This document shows positions 16,377 to 25,580 of a stretch of 64,000 nt of DNA, one piece after another; the stretch's first letter is position 1, and every line of letters begins with the position of its first letter. This DNA comes from Candidatus Zipacnadia bacterium (lineage in GTDB: Bacteria > Armatimonadota > Zipacnadia > Zipacnadales > UBA5352). Location: NCBI GenBank assembly GCA_029820945.1, contig JALGUJ010000011.1, positions 1 through 64,000 on the forward strand, in the 5' to 3' direction. The notes beneath the pieces are model-generated. The model did no database searches, was not told the origin of the DNA, and saw only the letters and a list, made by a program, of their open reading frames with translations. A program made the translations under genes and the position numbers.

Positions 16377-16441
16377 ACGACAGCGGCGGACGGTCGCATA
16401 CATCACGCTGGTCGACGCGTCCCCGCCGTCCGCCGTCGTTC

Positions 16442-16495
16442 CCGCCGTTGCCTTCGTCGCCTCCGTTGCCGCCGTTGCTTTCGTCGCCGCCGTTA
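16442..16495. repeat. Tandem 27-nt direct repeat, two copies
   Basis: Copy 1 (16442-16468) and copy 2 (16469-16495) match at 24 of 27 positions; a similar but broken unit precedes them. On the minus strand the unit is built of CGG/CGA/CAA-like triplets. The stop codon TAA of the YbjN-like gene (16495-16493) sits at the end of copy 2 where copy 1 has CAA. Confidence 0.75.
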
Positions 16496-16945
16496 CCCCT
16501 CGATCTCCTCGATGCAGTCCTCGGCGGTTCGGCCGGCGTAGATTATGCCCATGATGCCGGGGAAGTAGCGGTCCACGGTCACGACGTTGGCGTAGAGCAG
16601 GTGGCGGATGAGTTCGTTCGTGATGTCCTGCGCGGGGGCCATCACGCTGCTCTTGAAGCGTATCTCGCCGTCGGAGTAGTCGAACTCGAAGTTCCCCACG
16701 ATCAGCCCGTAGTTCGCCATGTGCAGGAACTTGGCTACCTCATCGCAGTACGCCGGCGGCGCGTTATTGGGCAACATGGAGTAGATGATGAGCTGCTCAG
16801 CGTCCTCCTTGGCCTGGGCGAAGATCGTCCAGCTCCCGTGATCGCCCTGGAAGCCGAGACGCAGGATAGTCTCCCCTTCGAGCTCGGAGTACTTCCAGTC
16901 GTCCACCTCGAAGAACTGCCTCAGCTTGTCCAGGATTACGCCCAT
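16493..16945 (-). CDS. YbjN-domain protein
   Basis: This 150-residue acidic protein follows the YbjN/type-III-chaperone-like pattern of alternating strand and helix: ILRLGFQGDHGSWTIFAQA, EQLIIYSMLPNNAP, VAKFLHMANYGLIVGNFEFDYSDGEIRFKSSV and ITNELIRHLLYANVVTVDRY. Such domains usually bind other proteins and have no known catalysis. ATG 16945 is chosen because GGAGGGG lies about 6 nt upstream; a longer frame to 17050 lacks support. It lies 64 nt downstream of the aldolase-like gene and is probably co-transcribed. Its stop codon is inside a tandem repeat. Confidence 0.8.
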   Translation of the reverse strand: MGVILDKLRQFFEVDDWKYSELEGETILRLGFQGDHGSWTIFAQAKEDAEQLIIYSMLPNNAPPAYCDEVAKFLHMANYGLIVGNFEFDYSDGEIRFKSSVMAPAQDITNELIRHLLYANVVTVDRYFPGIMGIIYAGRTAEDCIEEIEG

Positions 16946-17009
16946 CGGTACCCCTCCCTGCCATGTTGCCGTTCGCACCCGCCCCGGCGCCGCTCGCATC
17001 TGTGAGCCA

Positions 17010-17993
17010 CTACGCCTCCCCGGCCGAACGCTCCAGCGCGGAGACCGCATCCATATCGTCGTGCACCACGTGGCTCACCGCTCGCGCCATCAGCGCCGGA
17101 TCCATCTCCCCCGGGTAGAGCACGTTGCGCCCGACCAGGCAGCCGCGCACGTTCGGCCCCGCCCGCATTCCCGTGGCGAATTCCTGCAGCACCGCTTCCT
17201 GGTCGTCGCGCGCGGCGCCGCCCAGCATCAGGATCGGGCAACTCGTCGCCGCCGTCACCGCCTCGTAGCCCTCGCAGTAGGGCAGCTTCAGCCAGGTGCG
17301 CACGGAGCTGTCGCCCAGCGCCGAGGCCGCCGACACCGCCTGCATGAGCGCCCGGGGCGTGCGCAGAGTCCGGTAGCCATCCTCCGCCCGCTCGACGACG
17401 AACACCTCCACGAAGGCGTAGAGGCCATTCTCCAGACAGCCGTTCACGGCCTGCGCGCAGGCGTGGAGAGTCTCCAGCGACCGCGCGTCCTGCAGGTCGA
17501 GTCGCACCATCATCTTGCCGCCGTCGAGGTTCATCGCCGCCAGCCCCGCGGCGTCGTAGGCCGTGAAGCGGTCGTCCATCTCGAACGCGGCGCCGCGCAG
17601 GCCGCCGCGGTTCATGCAGCCGATCAGCACTCGCTCGTCGAGCATGCTCGCGCCCCCCTGCCGCGAGGCGATCAGATCCAGGCCGGTCAGCTCCTCGATG
17701 ATGTCCGGCGTGCCCATCACGCCGTCCACCTCGCCGCCCTGGAGCACCCGCATGATGCGCGCCAAGTAGCCTCTACGGTCGCCGAGCTGCCCGTCCTCGC
17801 CCCGCACGTCCAGCACCATGCGCGCCGGGTGGTCGGCGGCGAGGATGACCAGTCGCCCGCCGGGGGCTATCTGTCTGCGGCGGCGCCGCTGATGGGCGTG
17901 CGCGAGGATCGCGTCCGGCTCGCCGACCCGCAGCTCGCACAGCGCCGCCCAGCTCTCGTCGTCGATGACCGCGTGCGCCTCGAACTCCCCCAT
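17010..17993 (-). CDS. Cgl0159-type (beta/alpha)8 aldolase-like protein
   Basis: This 327-residue protein has features of the Cgl0159/DeoC-LacD superfamily. RLVILAADHPARM is at the first strand, and GVMGTPDIIEELTGLDL, IGCMNRGGLRGA, LDLQDARSLETL, WLKLPYCEGYEAV (Lys of the Schiff-base strand) and CPILMLGGAARDD follow. Relatives occur in myo-inositol and sugar-acid gene clusters and are presumed aldolases. ATG 17993 follows GAGGTGAGGTC and is preferred to an upstream in-frame start at 18059. It lies 84 nt downstream of the DUF4838 gene on the same strand. Confidence 0.8.
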   Translation of the reverse strand: MGEFEAHAVIDDESWAALCELRVGEPDAILAHAHQRRRRRQIAPGGRLVILAADHPARMVLDVRGEDGQLGDRRGYLARIMRVLQGGEVDGVMGTPDIIEELTGLDLIASRQGGASMLDERVLIGCMNRGGLRGAAFEMDDRFTAYDAAGLAAMNLDGGKMMVRLDLQDARSLETLHACAQAVNGCLENGLYAFVEVFVVERAEDGYRTLRTPRALMQAVSAASALGDSSVRTWLKLPYCEGYEAVTAATSCPILMLGGAARDDQEAVLQEFATGMRAGPNVRGCLVGRNVLYPGEMDPALMARAVSHVVHDDMDAVSALERSAGEA

Positions 17994-18077
17994 GACCTCA
18001 CCTCTTGTGGAGGTGTGTCTTCTCTGCGGCCGGTCGCCTGACCTGTCTGGCGGCGACATCTCTTCGCGCCACGGCCG

Positions 18078-21000
18078 TCAGAACCGCACCAGCGAGACGT
18101 CATCGAGCCAGTACGTCCCCGGCCGATGCACGAAGACCGTCACCGTGAAGCGCTCGGTTCCCGGCAGCGTGCGGAAGACGTGGATGTGGTCGGCCCAGGC
18201 GCGGTCTGCGGGCTCGGCCGGCGACCGCTCCCAGGAGTATCTATCGCTCGCAGACACCGACTCCCCCGACCTGTCGCGGAAGATCACCCGGGTGATGGGC
18301 ACGTCCGCGAGGCGCTCGTTCGGCGCCTCGCCGAGTGGGTCGGCGTAGTAGCGCATGGCGAAGCGGTAGTTCCCCGGCTCCACCGACGCCGGGTACCAGG
18401 TGAAGCTCGCATGCGAGTCCGGGCCGACCGTGACCTTGATCGACTTCTCTCCCTCGTAGACGCGGTCGCCGGCGATGGCCACGGAGTACTCGCCGTGCCC
18501 GCCCACCCGCAGCACCTCCTCAATGCCCTCGCCCACCTCGAACCGCTCCGCGTCCCACCTGTCGAGGATGTTCTCGCCCGTGACCTCAGGCGCGTCTCCG
18601 AAGACCAGCTCGCCGAACCTGTCCGGCTGGTGGAAGCCGCCGAGTGTGGGCGAGAGCGCCTGGTACTCGTCAGGCTCGGCGGTCGAGCGCCGCGTCCGGT
18701 GCAGGTTCAGCCGCCAGGTCTCGCCCTCCGCGACCCCCTTGACCCCCAGCGTGGCGAAGGGGATGGCGACCTCCACGGTCCAGCCGTCCTCACCCAGGCC
18801 CACCGCATGCCGCCAGTCACCCGTCCACTCCACGTCGTGCGTCTGCGGGTCGGCGCTGCGGCTGTCCCACGTCGAGCCGCCGGCGTTGACTGCGAAGTGG
18901 AAGTAGTCCCGGCCGTCGCCGTCAGGGTCGATGAGGATCTCCACGTTGTCGGTCCTGAAGAGCTGCGGGTGGTCGGCGGCCAGGGCCTCATGCTGCAGCT
19001 CGGCCGTGTTCGGCTCGGCGCAGGCGAAGAGCAGGTAGAGCGCCGCCTCGTCGAAGGCCGCCGCCACGGCCGTGACCGCCCGGGCCTCGCCCGCGCCCAT
19101 GTTCTCGCGCATCACGGCGCCGCCGGCCGCGGCCTCCCGCCAGGCTGCGTCCCCGCGCCGGCCGTCGATCTCCGGCGGCTCCGCCACACGCGCGGCGCTG
19201 AGCGACACCCGGCCCTGCTCCCCGGCCAGCGCGAAGTAGGCGGCGCTCTTGCGCAGCGGCGACCGCGTCCGCTCGTCGTTCCCGCGCACCCACTCGCGGA
19301 AGTGCGGCGACCAGCTCTCGCCGATGCGTTCGATGACCTGCTCCCGCTGCTCGATGGCCTCGCGGACCAACTCGCTCACGGCCGGATCAGGCTCGCGGGT
19401 GCTCTCGAAGCGCGCGATCCCGGCCAGCGCCCGAGTGGATGCCTCCGCGAACTCGAACTGGTCAAGGACACGCTGCACCCGCGCACGATCCGCGTCGGTC
19501 GAGGCCGCCGCCAGCCCCTGCTCCAGCAGCAGGCGCGCCTCCCCCAGAATCGGCTGCCAGGCCTGCAGCAGCACCCCGAAGGCGTGTCCGCGACCGCCCT
19601 TGTCACGGAAGTGCGCCGCCTCCTCGGACGGCTCGCCCAACTCCCCGGCCATCGCCCCCACCCAGGCTTCCTCGACCATCTCGTAGTACCCGCGCACCTG
19701 CTCGGCCGCATCCCCGTAGAGGTCGGCGTAGTAGCGATCGACGATGGCGTCGGCGTCCGCGTCGGCGTCCCATAGCAGCTTCGCCAGCAGGTAGTAGGTG
19801 GGCCCGAGCGCCTCGCGGGTCGGGCCGATGTAGAGGTAGCCGCCGCGGTAGCCCATGCGCTTGATGTGCCGCATGTACTCCACGGTGTGCCGGACGATGG
19901 GGGCCGGGAAGCCCATCATGGCGGTGCTGGAGTAGAAGATGTCGTACATGAACATGTAGTCATGGACCGCCGCCCATCCGTCGATCTTCTCCCGGTCCTC
20001 GGCCCAGAACTGCTCCGACCCGCCGCGCCACGCGGAGTTAATCGCCAGCACCAGCGCCAGGTTCGGATGCGGCTTGACACGCTCAGGCGGGAGCGAGTAG
20101 TAGCTGTAGACGTAGGCGCCCAGGTAACGGTCGGGGAACTCCCGCGAGGTGACCTCCGCGATCTGGTTGTAGAAGGTCATCATGCGGTCGGCCATCAGCG
20201 GCTTGCCCTCGCGGCCGCTGCCCTCCGGCCACATGCCCGGGTCCAGCGCCGTGCACTGCTGGCACCGGCAGAAGCCGCTGCCGTCGTTGGGCGAGACCGA
20301 GCACATCGTGCGGTCCGGGTGGTCGCGGAAGTACTGCAGGCAGGCCTCCGCGAAGATGCGCACGACCTCCGGGTTCGTGGTGCAGACCTGCCCGCCGTGG
20401 TGGCCGGAGTAGTAGCGCGTGACGCGCCGGCCGTCCACCAGCGCGTAGTACTCGGGGTGCTCGTCCGCGTACTGCTCGATGGGCAGGTGCCGGAACCACG
20501 CGTGGGAGTGATAGGTCGAGATGCTCTTGCCCAGCCGGTTGCGCCGACCCCACTCGCCGCGCGCGTACCATCTGCCCTCCTCATCCGCAGGGCCGTAGGG
20601 CAGCGAGCGGTAGATGAAGTCGGGCTCCTCGGTGTAGTCCAGCGCCGGCACGCTCAGCTCGTCGAGGTCGGGCACGATCGTCCCGAGCTCGTCGTGCCAG
20701 TACCACCGCACGCCAACCTGCTCCTCGAGGAAATCGTAGACCGCGTTCATGGTGCCGCAGATGGTGGGCCTGGTGGTGCCCGGGATCTCCAGCGGGCGGT
20801 TGCCATCATCCACGCCGACGAAGGCCATGTCCTCGCCCCGCGTTCGGATGATGAAGCCCTCATCTGCAACCTCGGACAGGTCGATGCCCCAGTCCTCCGG
20901 CACCCCCACCTCCCCGACGTAGAGGTGCCCGGCCGCCGGATCGGCCTGAGCCACGATTGGCAGCTCGACGCCGGTGGCGCGCCCGATCCACCTCTGCAGC

Positions 21001-21155
21001 TCATCGGCGGCCACGCGCGCGACCCGCGATGGCTCTTCGCCGAGCACGATCTGGTAGTCGCTGGCCCCCTCGGCGACGATGGTCAGCTCCTGCGCCGCGG
21101 CGCACGAGCCCAGCAGAGCGACAAGAGTCAGGACTATCCCGACCTGCCGGATCAT
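18078..21155 (-). CDS. Secreted DUF4838 glycosidase-like protein with CBM9-like domain
   Basis: This 1025-residue protein has a signal peptide (about 1-21). Residues 25-120 are a GH20b/alpha-glucuronidase-N-like domain (IVLGEEPSRVARVAADELQ). Residues about 125-500 are a DUF4838 barrel with VRWYWHDELGTIVP, SVSPNDGSGFCRCQQC and HPNLALVLAINSAW. After helical linkers, a CBM9-like beta-sandwich (about 645-850) has PEIDGRRGDAAW, DNVEILIDPDGDGRDYFHF and WTVEVAIPF. A C-terminal jelly-roll module (about 862-1025) ends in YWLDDVSLVRF. DUF4838 proteins are predicted glycoside hydrolases of polysaccharide loci; the substrate is unknown. It is followed on the same strand by the aldolase-like and YbjN genes. 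Confidence 0.85.
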   Translation of the reverse strand: MIRQVGIVLTLVALLGSCAAAQELTIVAEGASDYQIVLGEEPSRVARVAADELQRWIGRATGVELPIVAQADPAAGHLYVGEVGVPEDWGIDLSEVADEGFIIRTRGEDMAFVGVDDGNRPLEIPGTTRPTICGTMNAVYDFLEEQVGVRWYWHDELGTIVPDLDELSVPALDYTEEPDFIYRSLPYGPADEEGRWYARGEWGRRNRLGKSISTYHSHAWFRHLPIEQYADEHPEYYALVDGRRVTRYYSGHHGGQVCTTNPEVVRIFAEACLQYFRDHPDRTMCSVSPNDGSGFCRCQQCTALDPGMWPEGSGREGKPLMADRMMTFYNQIAEVTSREFPDRYLGAYVYSYYSLPPERVKPHPNLALVLAINSAWRGGSEQFWAEDREKIDGWAAVHDYMFMYDIFYSSTAMMGFPAPIVRHTVEYMRHIKRMGYRGGYLYIGPTREALGPTYYLLAKLLWDADADADAIVDRYYADLYGDAAEQVRGYYEMVEEAWVGAMAGELGEPSEEAAHFRDKGGRGHAFGVLLQAWQPILGEARLLLEQGLAAASTDADRARVQRVLDQFEFAEASTRALAGIARFESTREPDPAVSELVREAIEQREQVIERIGESWSPHFREWVRGNDERTRSPLRKSAAYFALAGEQGRVSLSAARVAEPPEIDGRRGDAAWREAAAGGAVMRENMGAGEARAVTAVAAAFDEAALYLLFACAEPNTAELQHEALAADHPQLFRTDNVEILIDPDGDGRDYFHFAVNAGGSTWDSRSADPQTHDVEWTGDWRHAVGLGEDGWTVEVAIPFATLGVKGVAEGETWRLNLHRTRRSTAEPDEYQALSPTLGGFHQPDRFGELVFGDAPEVTGENILDRWDAERFEVGEGIEEVLRVGGHGEYSVAIAGDRVYEGEKSIKVTVGPDSHASFTWYPASVEPGNYRFAMRYYADPLGEAPNERLADVPITRVIFRDRSGESVSASDRYSWERSPAEPADRAWADHIHVFRTLPGTERFTVTVFVHRPGTYWLDDVSLVRF

Positions 21156-21338
21156 TGCTTTCTCCCCTGTGTCCTCAATGGCCTGAGCCGCCCCTTCGCT
21201 GCGTCACCCGGCCGGCCCTGCCCCAGGCCGGGGGCCGCCGGTGCGCCACATGGATTGCCCACAGCCGCGGATTGGTAGCAGAAGCCGCCTCCCTCCCTGG
21301 CGTTGCCGTCTGGCTGTGCATCAGGCAGAGCCTGGCGA

Positions 21339-21366
21339 CACGAGGGGCGGGCCTCCGTTCCCGCCC
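21339..21366 (-). repeat. Dispersed hairpin repeat with CCCCTC tail
   Basis: On the minus strand GGGCGGG, an 8-nt loop and CCCGCCC are followed by CTCGTG. It aligns with the hairpins at 16349-16376 and 32439-32412. It is not near the end of any gene, so it is not simply a terminator. Confidence 0.5.
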
Positions 21367-21577
21367 GGCCGTTTGCTGTTGTCGTAGGCCGTTCCCGTCG
21401 CACGGACGCCCCCATCCGCGCGCCGTTGGCCGTAGGAGGGGGCAGGCCTCACCTCCCCGTCCCTCCCGCCCAGGAGCGGGATGCGCAGGCACGGGACGTC
21501 GCCGCTCGGTGCGCGCATCCACACGAATCTGGATGCTGCCTTGCCGCCACACAGCGGTCGCCGCCACTCATCCGGTG

Positions 21578-21586
21578 TGCTATAAT
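21578..21586 (+). promoter_or_regulatory. Extended -10 promoter element for the cupin gene
   Basis: TGC precedes a perfect TATAAT (21581-21586). The -35 region at the right distance (TCGCCG, 21558-21563) is poor, which is common for extended -10 promoters. Transcription would start near 21593, giving a leader of about 29 nt with AGGGAG before ATG 21622. Confidence 0.6.
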
Positions 21587-21621
21587 GCCATGACTTTGCG
21601 TCCGGCCAGGGAGTTGATACC

Positions 21622-21960
21622 ATGGGAAGCGCCGCATGGACACATCAGGACGAGTGCACGGTCTCGCAGTACGATGATCGCCATTCCGTGGATCTGGTCG
21701 GAACCGATGCGGTCCCGACGACCTCCGGCTTCAACGTCGGCGTGGCCTGGTACACGGCCGAGGAGTTCGGCGAGCCGCAGGTGCACGACGACCAGGAGGC
21801 CATCTACGTGATCTCTGGTGAGGGCGAGCTGCGCGTGGGCGACGAGGTCGTGACGCTGACGCCGGGGACGGCCGTCTACGTGCCGCCCGGCACCGCGCAT
21901 GGCGGTCGCCGCACCGCCGCCGAGCCCGTGATGGTCGTGTACGCCCACGGCGCGGTCTGA
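21622..21960 (+). CDS. Small cupin-domain protein
   Basis: This 112-residue single-domain cupin has motif 1 around PQVHDDQEAIYVISGEGEL (His, Glu as likely metal ligands) and motif 2 PGTAVYVPPGTAHGG (His). Small cupins bind metals and small ligands, acting as isomerases, dioxygenases or sensors. Nothing in the sequence selects one role. It precedes the flippase gene by 112 nt and may share its transcript. Confidence 0.88.
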   Translation: MGSAAWTHQDECTVSQYDDRHSVDLVGTDAVPTTSGFNVGVAWYTAEEFGEPQVHDDQEAIYVISGEGELRVGDEVVTLTPGTAVYVPPGTAHGGRRTAAEPVMVVYAHGAV

Positions 21961-22072
21961 TCCCGCATTCCACGCGCCCAGGGCCCTGCTCATGGCCGCG
22001 GGCACAGCCGACGGGCCGGTTCCGCGGCGATCCGGCCTTTCACCGCCCGCGGGCGTTGACGAAGGGAAGCGC

Positions 22073-23596
22073 ATGAGCAACTCCGACGAGCGGCGGTTCC
22101 AGGCCAGGCACCCCGATCAGCAGATGCGCACCACCACCGCCATCGGCCTGATCGGCGGCACCTCCTACGTCGCCCTCATCGTGAGCGTCATCCGCTCCAT
22201 CTTCGTCATGCGCCTGATCGGCCCACGCGGGCGGGGCATCCAGCGGCTGGCGGGTATCTGGAAGGGCTATCTCACCAACGTCTCCATGCCCTGGCGCCAC
22301 GGCGTCAGCAAGCGGCTTCCACTGGCCGTCGGCGCTGAGGACGCTGAGAGGGCCGCCGAGGTCGAGGATGCCGGCTACTTCGCCACCGCGCTCTTCACCC
22401 TCATCGCCGGCCTGGGCATGGTCATCTACGCCATGTTCCTGCTCGGTGGCAGTTGGGAGAGCCGGGTCGCCATCGCCATCGGCGGCGGCCTGCTGCTGGC
22501 CGACGACATCATCGCCCTCTACTGGGTCGTGCTCCGCTCCTGGGGCCGCTTCCACGTCCTGGCGGTCGGCGAGCTGGTGCGTACCTTCGGCCAGCTTGTG
22601 CTGATGGTCGCCGGCGCCTGGGCGCTTGGCGTCACCGGCGTGATGCTCGGCTGGCTTTTCTCGGCGCTGGTCGTGCTCGCCTACCTGGAGATGGCATCGC
22701 GCATCGCCGTGCGGGTCGGCGTCACCTGGTCGCACGTGCGCCGGCTGCTTCTCATCGGGTTGCCCGTGAGCCTGATCTCGCTCTCCGACGCGCTGCTGCG
22801 CATGATCGACGGCACGGTGCTGGTGCGCTTTTACGGCGAGGAGCAGTTCGGGCTGTACTCCCTCGCGATGCAGATGGCGAGCTATCTGTTCGCCCTGCCC
22901 CGCGCGGCGGGCTTCGTGATCTGGCCCAAGGTGCTGCAGTCCTACGGCGCGGAGGACACGCCGGAGCGCAAGCGGCGGCGCGTGCTGCTGCCCACCATCG
23001 GCCTCGCCGCCGCCATGCCCGTCATCGCGGGCGCGGCGTGGCTGCTGCTCCCGCCCATGGTCGGCCTCGTCGTCCCGGACTTCCTGCCCGCGGTGCCGGC
23101 CGCGCAGATTCTGAGCATGGGCGCCATCTTCCTGGCCCTCCCGCTCTCCACCGACGCGGCCCTGGTGGCCGACGACCGCGAGCCGCTCGTTATCGCCAGC
23201 AAGCTGACCGGCGCCGCAATCGCCGGCGGCGGCACCTGGTACCTGGTCACCCGACGGGCCTCTCTGAGCGGCATCGCAACCGCGGCCTGCACGGGCTTCG
23301 CGGCCGCCGCGCTGGTCTCGCTCTGGATCAAGCTCAGCGAGTTCGCGCCCGCCCCTTCCCGGCGGGCCCTTGAGGTGTTGGGGAGCTTCGCCCCTACCGC
23401 CTGGGCGGCGGCATCGCTGTGGCTGGTCTACCGCCTGACCGGCCTGCTGGCGCTCGACATCGCCGCCTTCAGCGCCGCCCTGCCCGCCCTGGTCCTGTTC
23501 CTGATAATCAGCTCGCCCTGCCTGCTCTACGCGCACTGGCGCACGGGCCTCGGACATGAGATCGCGGCCATCGTCCGCGACAGACTCAGCCGCTGA
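22073..23596 (+). CDS. MOP-superfamily (Wzx-like) oligosaccharide flippase
   Basis: This 507-residue polytopic membrane protein has about 12-14 hydrophobic helices. The N-terminal cytoplasmic tail is followed by the family start TAIGLIGGTSYVALIVSVIRSIFVMRLIGPRGRGI, a long loop, and LYSLAMQMASYLFALPRAAGFVIWPK near the middle. It would move lipid-linked glycans across the inner membrane. No glycosyltransferases flank it, so its glycan pathway lies elsewhere. ATG 22073 follows GAAGGGAAGCGC. The stop is 17 nt before the M42 peptidase start, implying one operon. Confidence 0.83.
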   Translation: MSNSDERRFQARHPDQQMRTTTAIGLIGGTSYVALIVSVIRSIFVMRLIGPRGRGIQRLAGIWKGYLTNVSMPWRHGVSKRLPLAVGAEDAERAAEVEDAGYFATALFTLIAGLGMVIYAMFLLGGSWESRVAIAIGGGLLLADDIIALYWVVLRSWGRFHVLAVGELVRTFGQLVLMVAGAWALGVTGVMLGWLFSALVVLAYLEMASRIAVRVGVTWSHVRRLLLIGLPVSLISLSDALLRMIDGTVLVRFYGEEQFGLYSLAMQMASYLFALPRAAGFVIWPKVLQSYGAEDTPERKRRRVLLPTIGLAAAMPVIAGAAWLLLPPMVGLVVPDFLPAVPAAQILSMGAIFLALPLSTDAALVADDREPLVIASKLTGAAIAGGGTWYLVTRRASLSGIATAACTGFAAAALVSLWIKLSEFAPAPSRRALEVLGSFAPTAWAAASLWLVYRLTGLLALDIAAFSAALPALVLFLIISSPCLLYAHWRTGLGHEIAAIVRDRLSR

Positions 23597-23613
23597 CAGT
23601 ACAGGAGGAAACG

Positions 23614-24693
23614 ATGATGGAGAAGGCCACCATCGAGCTGCTGCGCGAGCTCACGGAGGCGAACGGGGTTCCGGGCTTCGAGAGCCGCATCGCGCAGATC
23701 ATGCGCTCGCACCTGGAGGACGTTGCCGAGATCAGCACCGACGGCCTCGGGAGCCTGATCGCGCGCATGGAGGGCTCCTCGGAGCGCCCGCGCGTGATGC
23801 TGGCCGGCCACATGGACGAGATCGGCTTCATGGTCAAGCTCGTGACTGAGGACGGCTTCGTGAAGTTCGCGCAGCTCGGCGGGTGGTGGGAGCAGGTGCT
23901 GCTGGGGCATCGCGTGGTAATCGAGACCTCGAAGGGCCCCGTGACCGGGCTCATCGGCGCCAAGCCCCCGCACCTGCTCCAGGAGGAGGAGCGCAAGAAG
24001 ATTACACAGCGACGGGACATGTTCATCGACGTGGGCGCGAGCGACCGCGAGCAGGCCACGGAGGAGTTCGGCATCCGGCCCGGTGACGCGATCGTGCCCT
24101 GGTCGCCCTTCGAGGCGCTCGCGGGCGGCGACCGCCTCATGGCGAAGGGCTGGGACGACCGCGTCGGCGTCGCCCTCGCCATCGAGACCCTCCAGGCCCT
24201 GCATGGCAAGAATCATCCCAACACGCTCTTCGGCGTCGGGACCGTGCAGGAGGAGGTCGGCCTCAGAGGCGCCGAGACCTCCGCCGATGTCGTGAACCCC
24301 GACGTGGCGCTCGTGCTCGAGACCGGGATCGCGGGCGATGTGCCCGGCATCAAGGACGACGAATCGGCGCTCAAGCTCGGCGCCGGCGCCGGCATATACG
24401 TACTCGAGGGCTCGGCCATCCCGAACCTGCGACTGCGCGACCTCGCCATCGACCTGTGCGAGGAGCATGGCCTCGACTGCCAGCTCACCGTGCTCGAGCG
24501 CGGCGGGACGGACGCCGGCCGCATCCACATCCACGCGCGCGGGGTGCCCAGCCTCGTCCTGGGCGTGCCGACCCGCCACATCCACTCCCACTCGGGCATC
24601 ATCAGCGCCCGGGACTACGAGACCACGCTGAAGCTCACCGTGGCGTTGTGCGAGGCGCTGGACGAGGACAGGGTTGCTGCCCTGACCGCCTGA
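23614..24693 (+). CDS. M42-family metallo-aminopeptidase
   Basis: This 359-residue cytoplasmic peptidase follows the M42 pattern: LAGHMDEIGFMV (metal His and Asp), GWDDRVGVA (bridging Asp), GTVQEEVGLRGA (catalytic and metal Glu), VLETG and PTRHIHSHSGI (metal His). Such enzymes form large tetrahedral assemblies and remove N-terminal residues from peptides; some were misnamed endoglucanases. AGGAGGAAACG precedes ATG 23614, and ATG 23617 is an alternative. A parS-like 16-mer begins 7 nt after the stop. Confidence 0.92.
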   Translation: MMEKATIELLRELTEANGVPGFESRIAQIMRSHLEDVAEISTDGLGSLIARMEGSSERPRVMLAGHMDEIGFMVKLVTEDGFVKFAQLGGWWEQVLLGHRVVIETSKGPVTGLIGAKPPHLLQEEERKKITQRRDMFIDVGASDREQATEEFGIRPGDAIVPWSPFEALAGGDRLMAKGWDDRVGVALAIETLQALHGKNHPNTLFGVGTVQEEVGLRGAETSADVVNPDVALVLETGIAGDVPGIKDDESALKLGAGAGIYVLEGSAIPNLRLRDLAIDLCEEHGLDCQLTVLERGGTDAGRIHIHARGVPSLVLGVPTRHIHSHSGIISARDYETTLKLTVALCEALDEDRVAALTA

Positions 24694-24699
24694 GCTCGA

Positions 24700-24715
24700 T
24701 GTTTCATGTGGAACA
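24700..24715. promoter_or_regulatory. parS-like 16-mer, site 1
   Basis: TGTTTCATGTGGAACA differs from the widely conserved ParB-binding parS consensus TGTTTCACGTGAAACA at two positions. It lies between the M42 peptidase stop (24693) and the isomerase start (24748). A nearly identical site with the same flanks is at 26648-26663. Chromosomal parS or an operator for the intervening sugar genes are both possible. Confidence 0.55.
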
Positions 24716-24747
24716 TCCGTTCGATACGCGGCTGGGGAGTGAGAGCC

Positions 24748-25557
24748 ATGCGCAGCTGCCTCAACACCGCCACGACCCGGGGCAAGCCCCTGGCCGACGA
24801 CGTTCGACTATGCGGGCGCGTCGGCTTTGAGGGCATCGAGATCGACACCGGCAAGCTCGACGAGTTCCTGCAAGGCGGCTCGGTCGAGGACCTGCGCGCC
24901 CTGCTCGACGACTGCGGCGTCGAGTGCGCGGGCCTGATGGCCTTCGCCTTCACGCCCTTCGGCGACAGGGCCGAGCAGCTCGAGCGCATCCGCCGCTACG
25001 GGCCGATCTGCCGCGAGCTGGGCGGGCGGATGTTGCTGTCCTTCATCGCCGAGCAGCCACCGCAGCCGATGACGCACCGGGAGGCGGTCGCAAGCGCGGC
25101 CGAGGCGGCGACCGAGTACGCTGAGGCCGCCGCCGAGAGCGGGATGCTGCTCGCGCTCGAGCCCATAGGCGGGCGCGAGTTCATGGGCGGCCCGACCGAC
25201 GCGCTCGCCGTGATCGAGGCCGCGGACCACCCCTCCCTGGGCGTCATGGTGGACACCTTCCACTACTACAAGTCCGGCGTGGTGCCCGCAGACGTGGCCG
25301 CCATCCCTCCCGAGCACCTGCTCATCGTCCACATCAACGACTGCGAGGACCTGCCCCGCGACCAACTCACCGACGCCAACCGCCTTTACCCCGGCCTGGG
25401 CGTGTTGCCTCTCAATGCCTATCTCGATGCCCTACGAGAGACCGGCTACGACGGCTTCCTCTCGGTAGAGATCTTCCGCGAGGAGTACTGGGCCGACGAT
25501 CACGAGAGCATCGTGCGCAACGCCAGGGAGCACCTCGAGCGCGTGCTCGAGTCCTAA
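24748..25557 (+). CDS. Sugar phosphate isomerase/epimerase (AP-endonuclease-2-like TIM barrel)
   Basis: This 269-residue xylose-isomerase-like barrel has GFEGIEIDTGKL, GRMLLSFIAEQ, LALEPIGGREFMGG (metal Glu), LGVMVDTFHYYKSG (Asp, His), IVHINDCEDLPRD (His, Asp) and GFLSVEIFREEYW (Glu). These give the usual divalent-metal site. Relatives interconvert keto and aldo sugars or inosose. ATG 24748 follows GGGAGTGAGAGCC; the longer frame from 24706 would read through the parS-like site. It is 23 nt upstream of a Gfo/Idh/MocA gene, a very common functional pair. Confidence 0.87.
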   Translation: MRSCLNTATTRGKPLADDVRLCGRVGFEGIEIDTGKLDEFLQGGSVEDLRALLDDCGVECAGLMAFAFTPFGDRAEQLERIRRYGPICRELGGRMLLSFIAEQPPQPMTHREAVASAAEAATEYAEAAAESGMLLALEPIGGREFMGGPTDALAVIEAADHPSLGVMVDTFHYYKSGVVPADVAAIPPEHLLIVHINDCEDLPRDQLTDANRLYPGLGVLPLNAYLDALRETGYDGFLSVEIFREEYWADDHESIVRNAREHLERVLES

Positions 25558-25580
25558 GCACGACGATGGGAGGTCATGCC

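Larger units (their letters stand above)
21156..21621. other. 466-nt intergenic region between divergent genes
   Basis: There is no convincing gene. Contents are a repeat-family hairpin at 21339-21366, a second hairpin GCATCCA...TGGATGC (21515-21536), several G/C-rich runs and, at the right end, an extended -10 promoter (21578-21586) for the cupin gene. Short open frames here have no ribosome-binding sites or recognisable products. Confidence 0.6.

Noticed and set aside
21156-21621. Short genes in the 466-nt gap
   Set aside because: Frames there overlap hairpins and lack ribosome-binding sites, and none resembles a known family.
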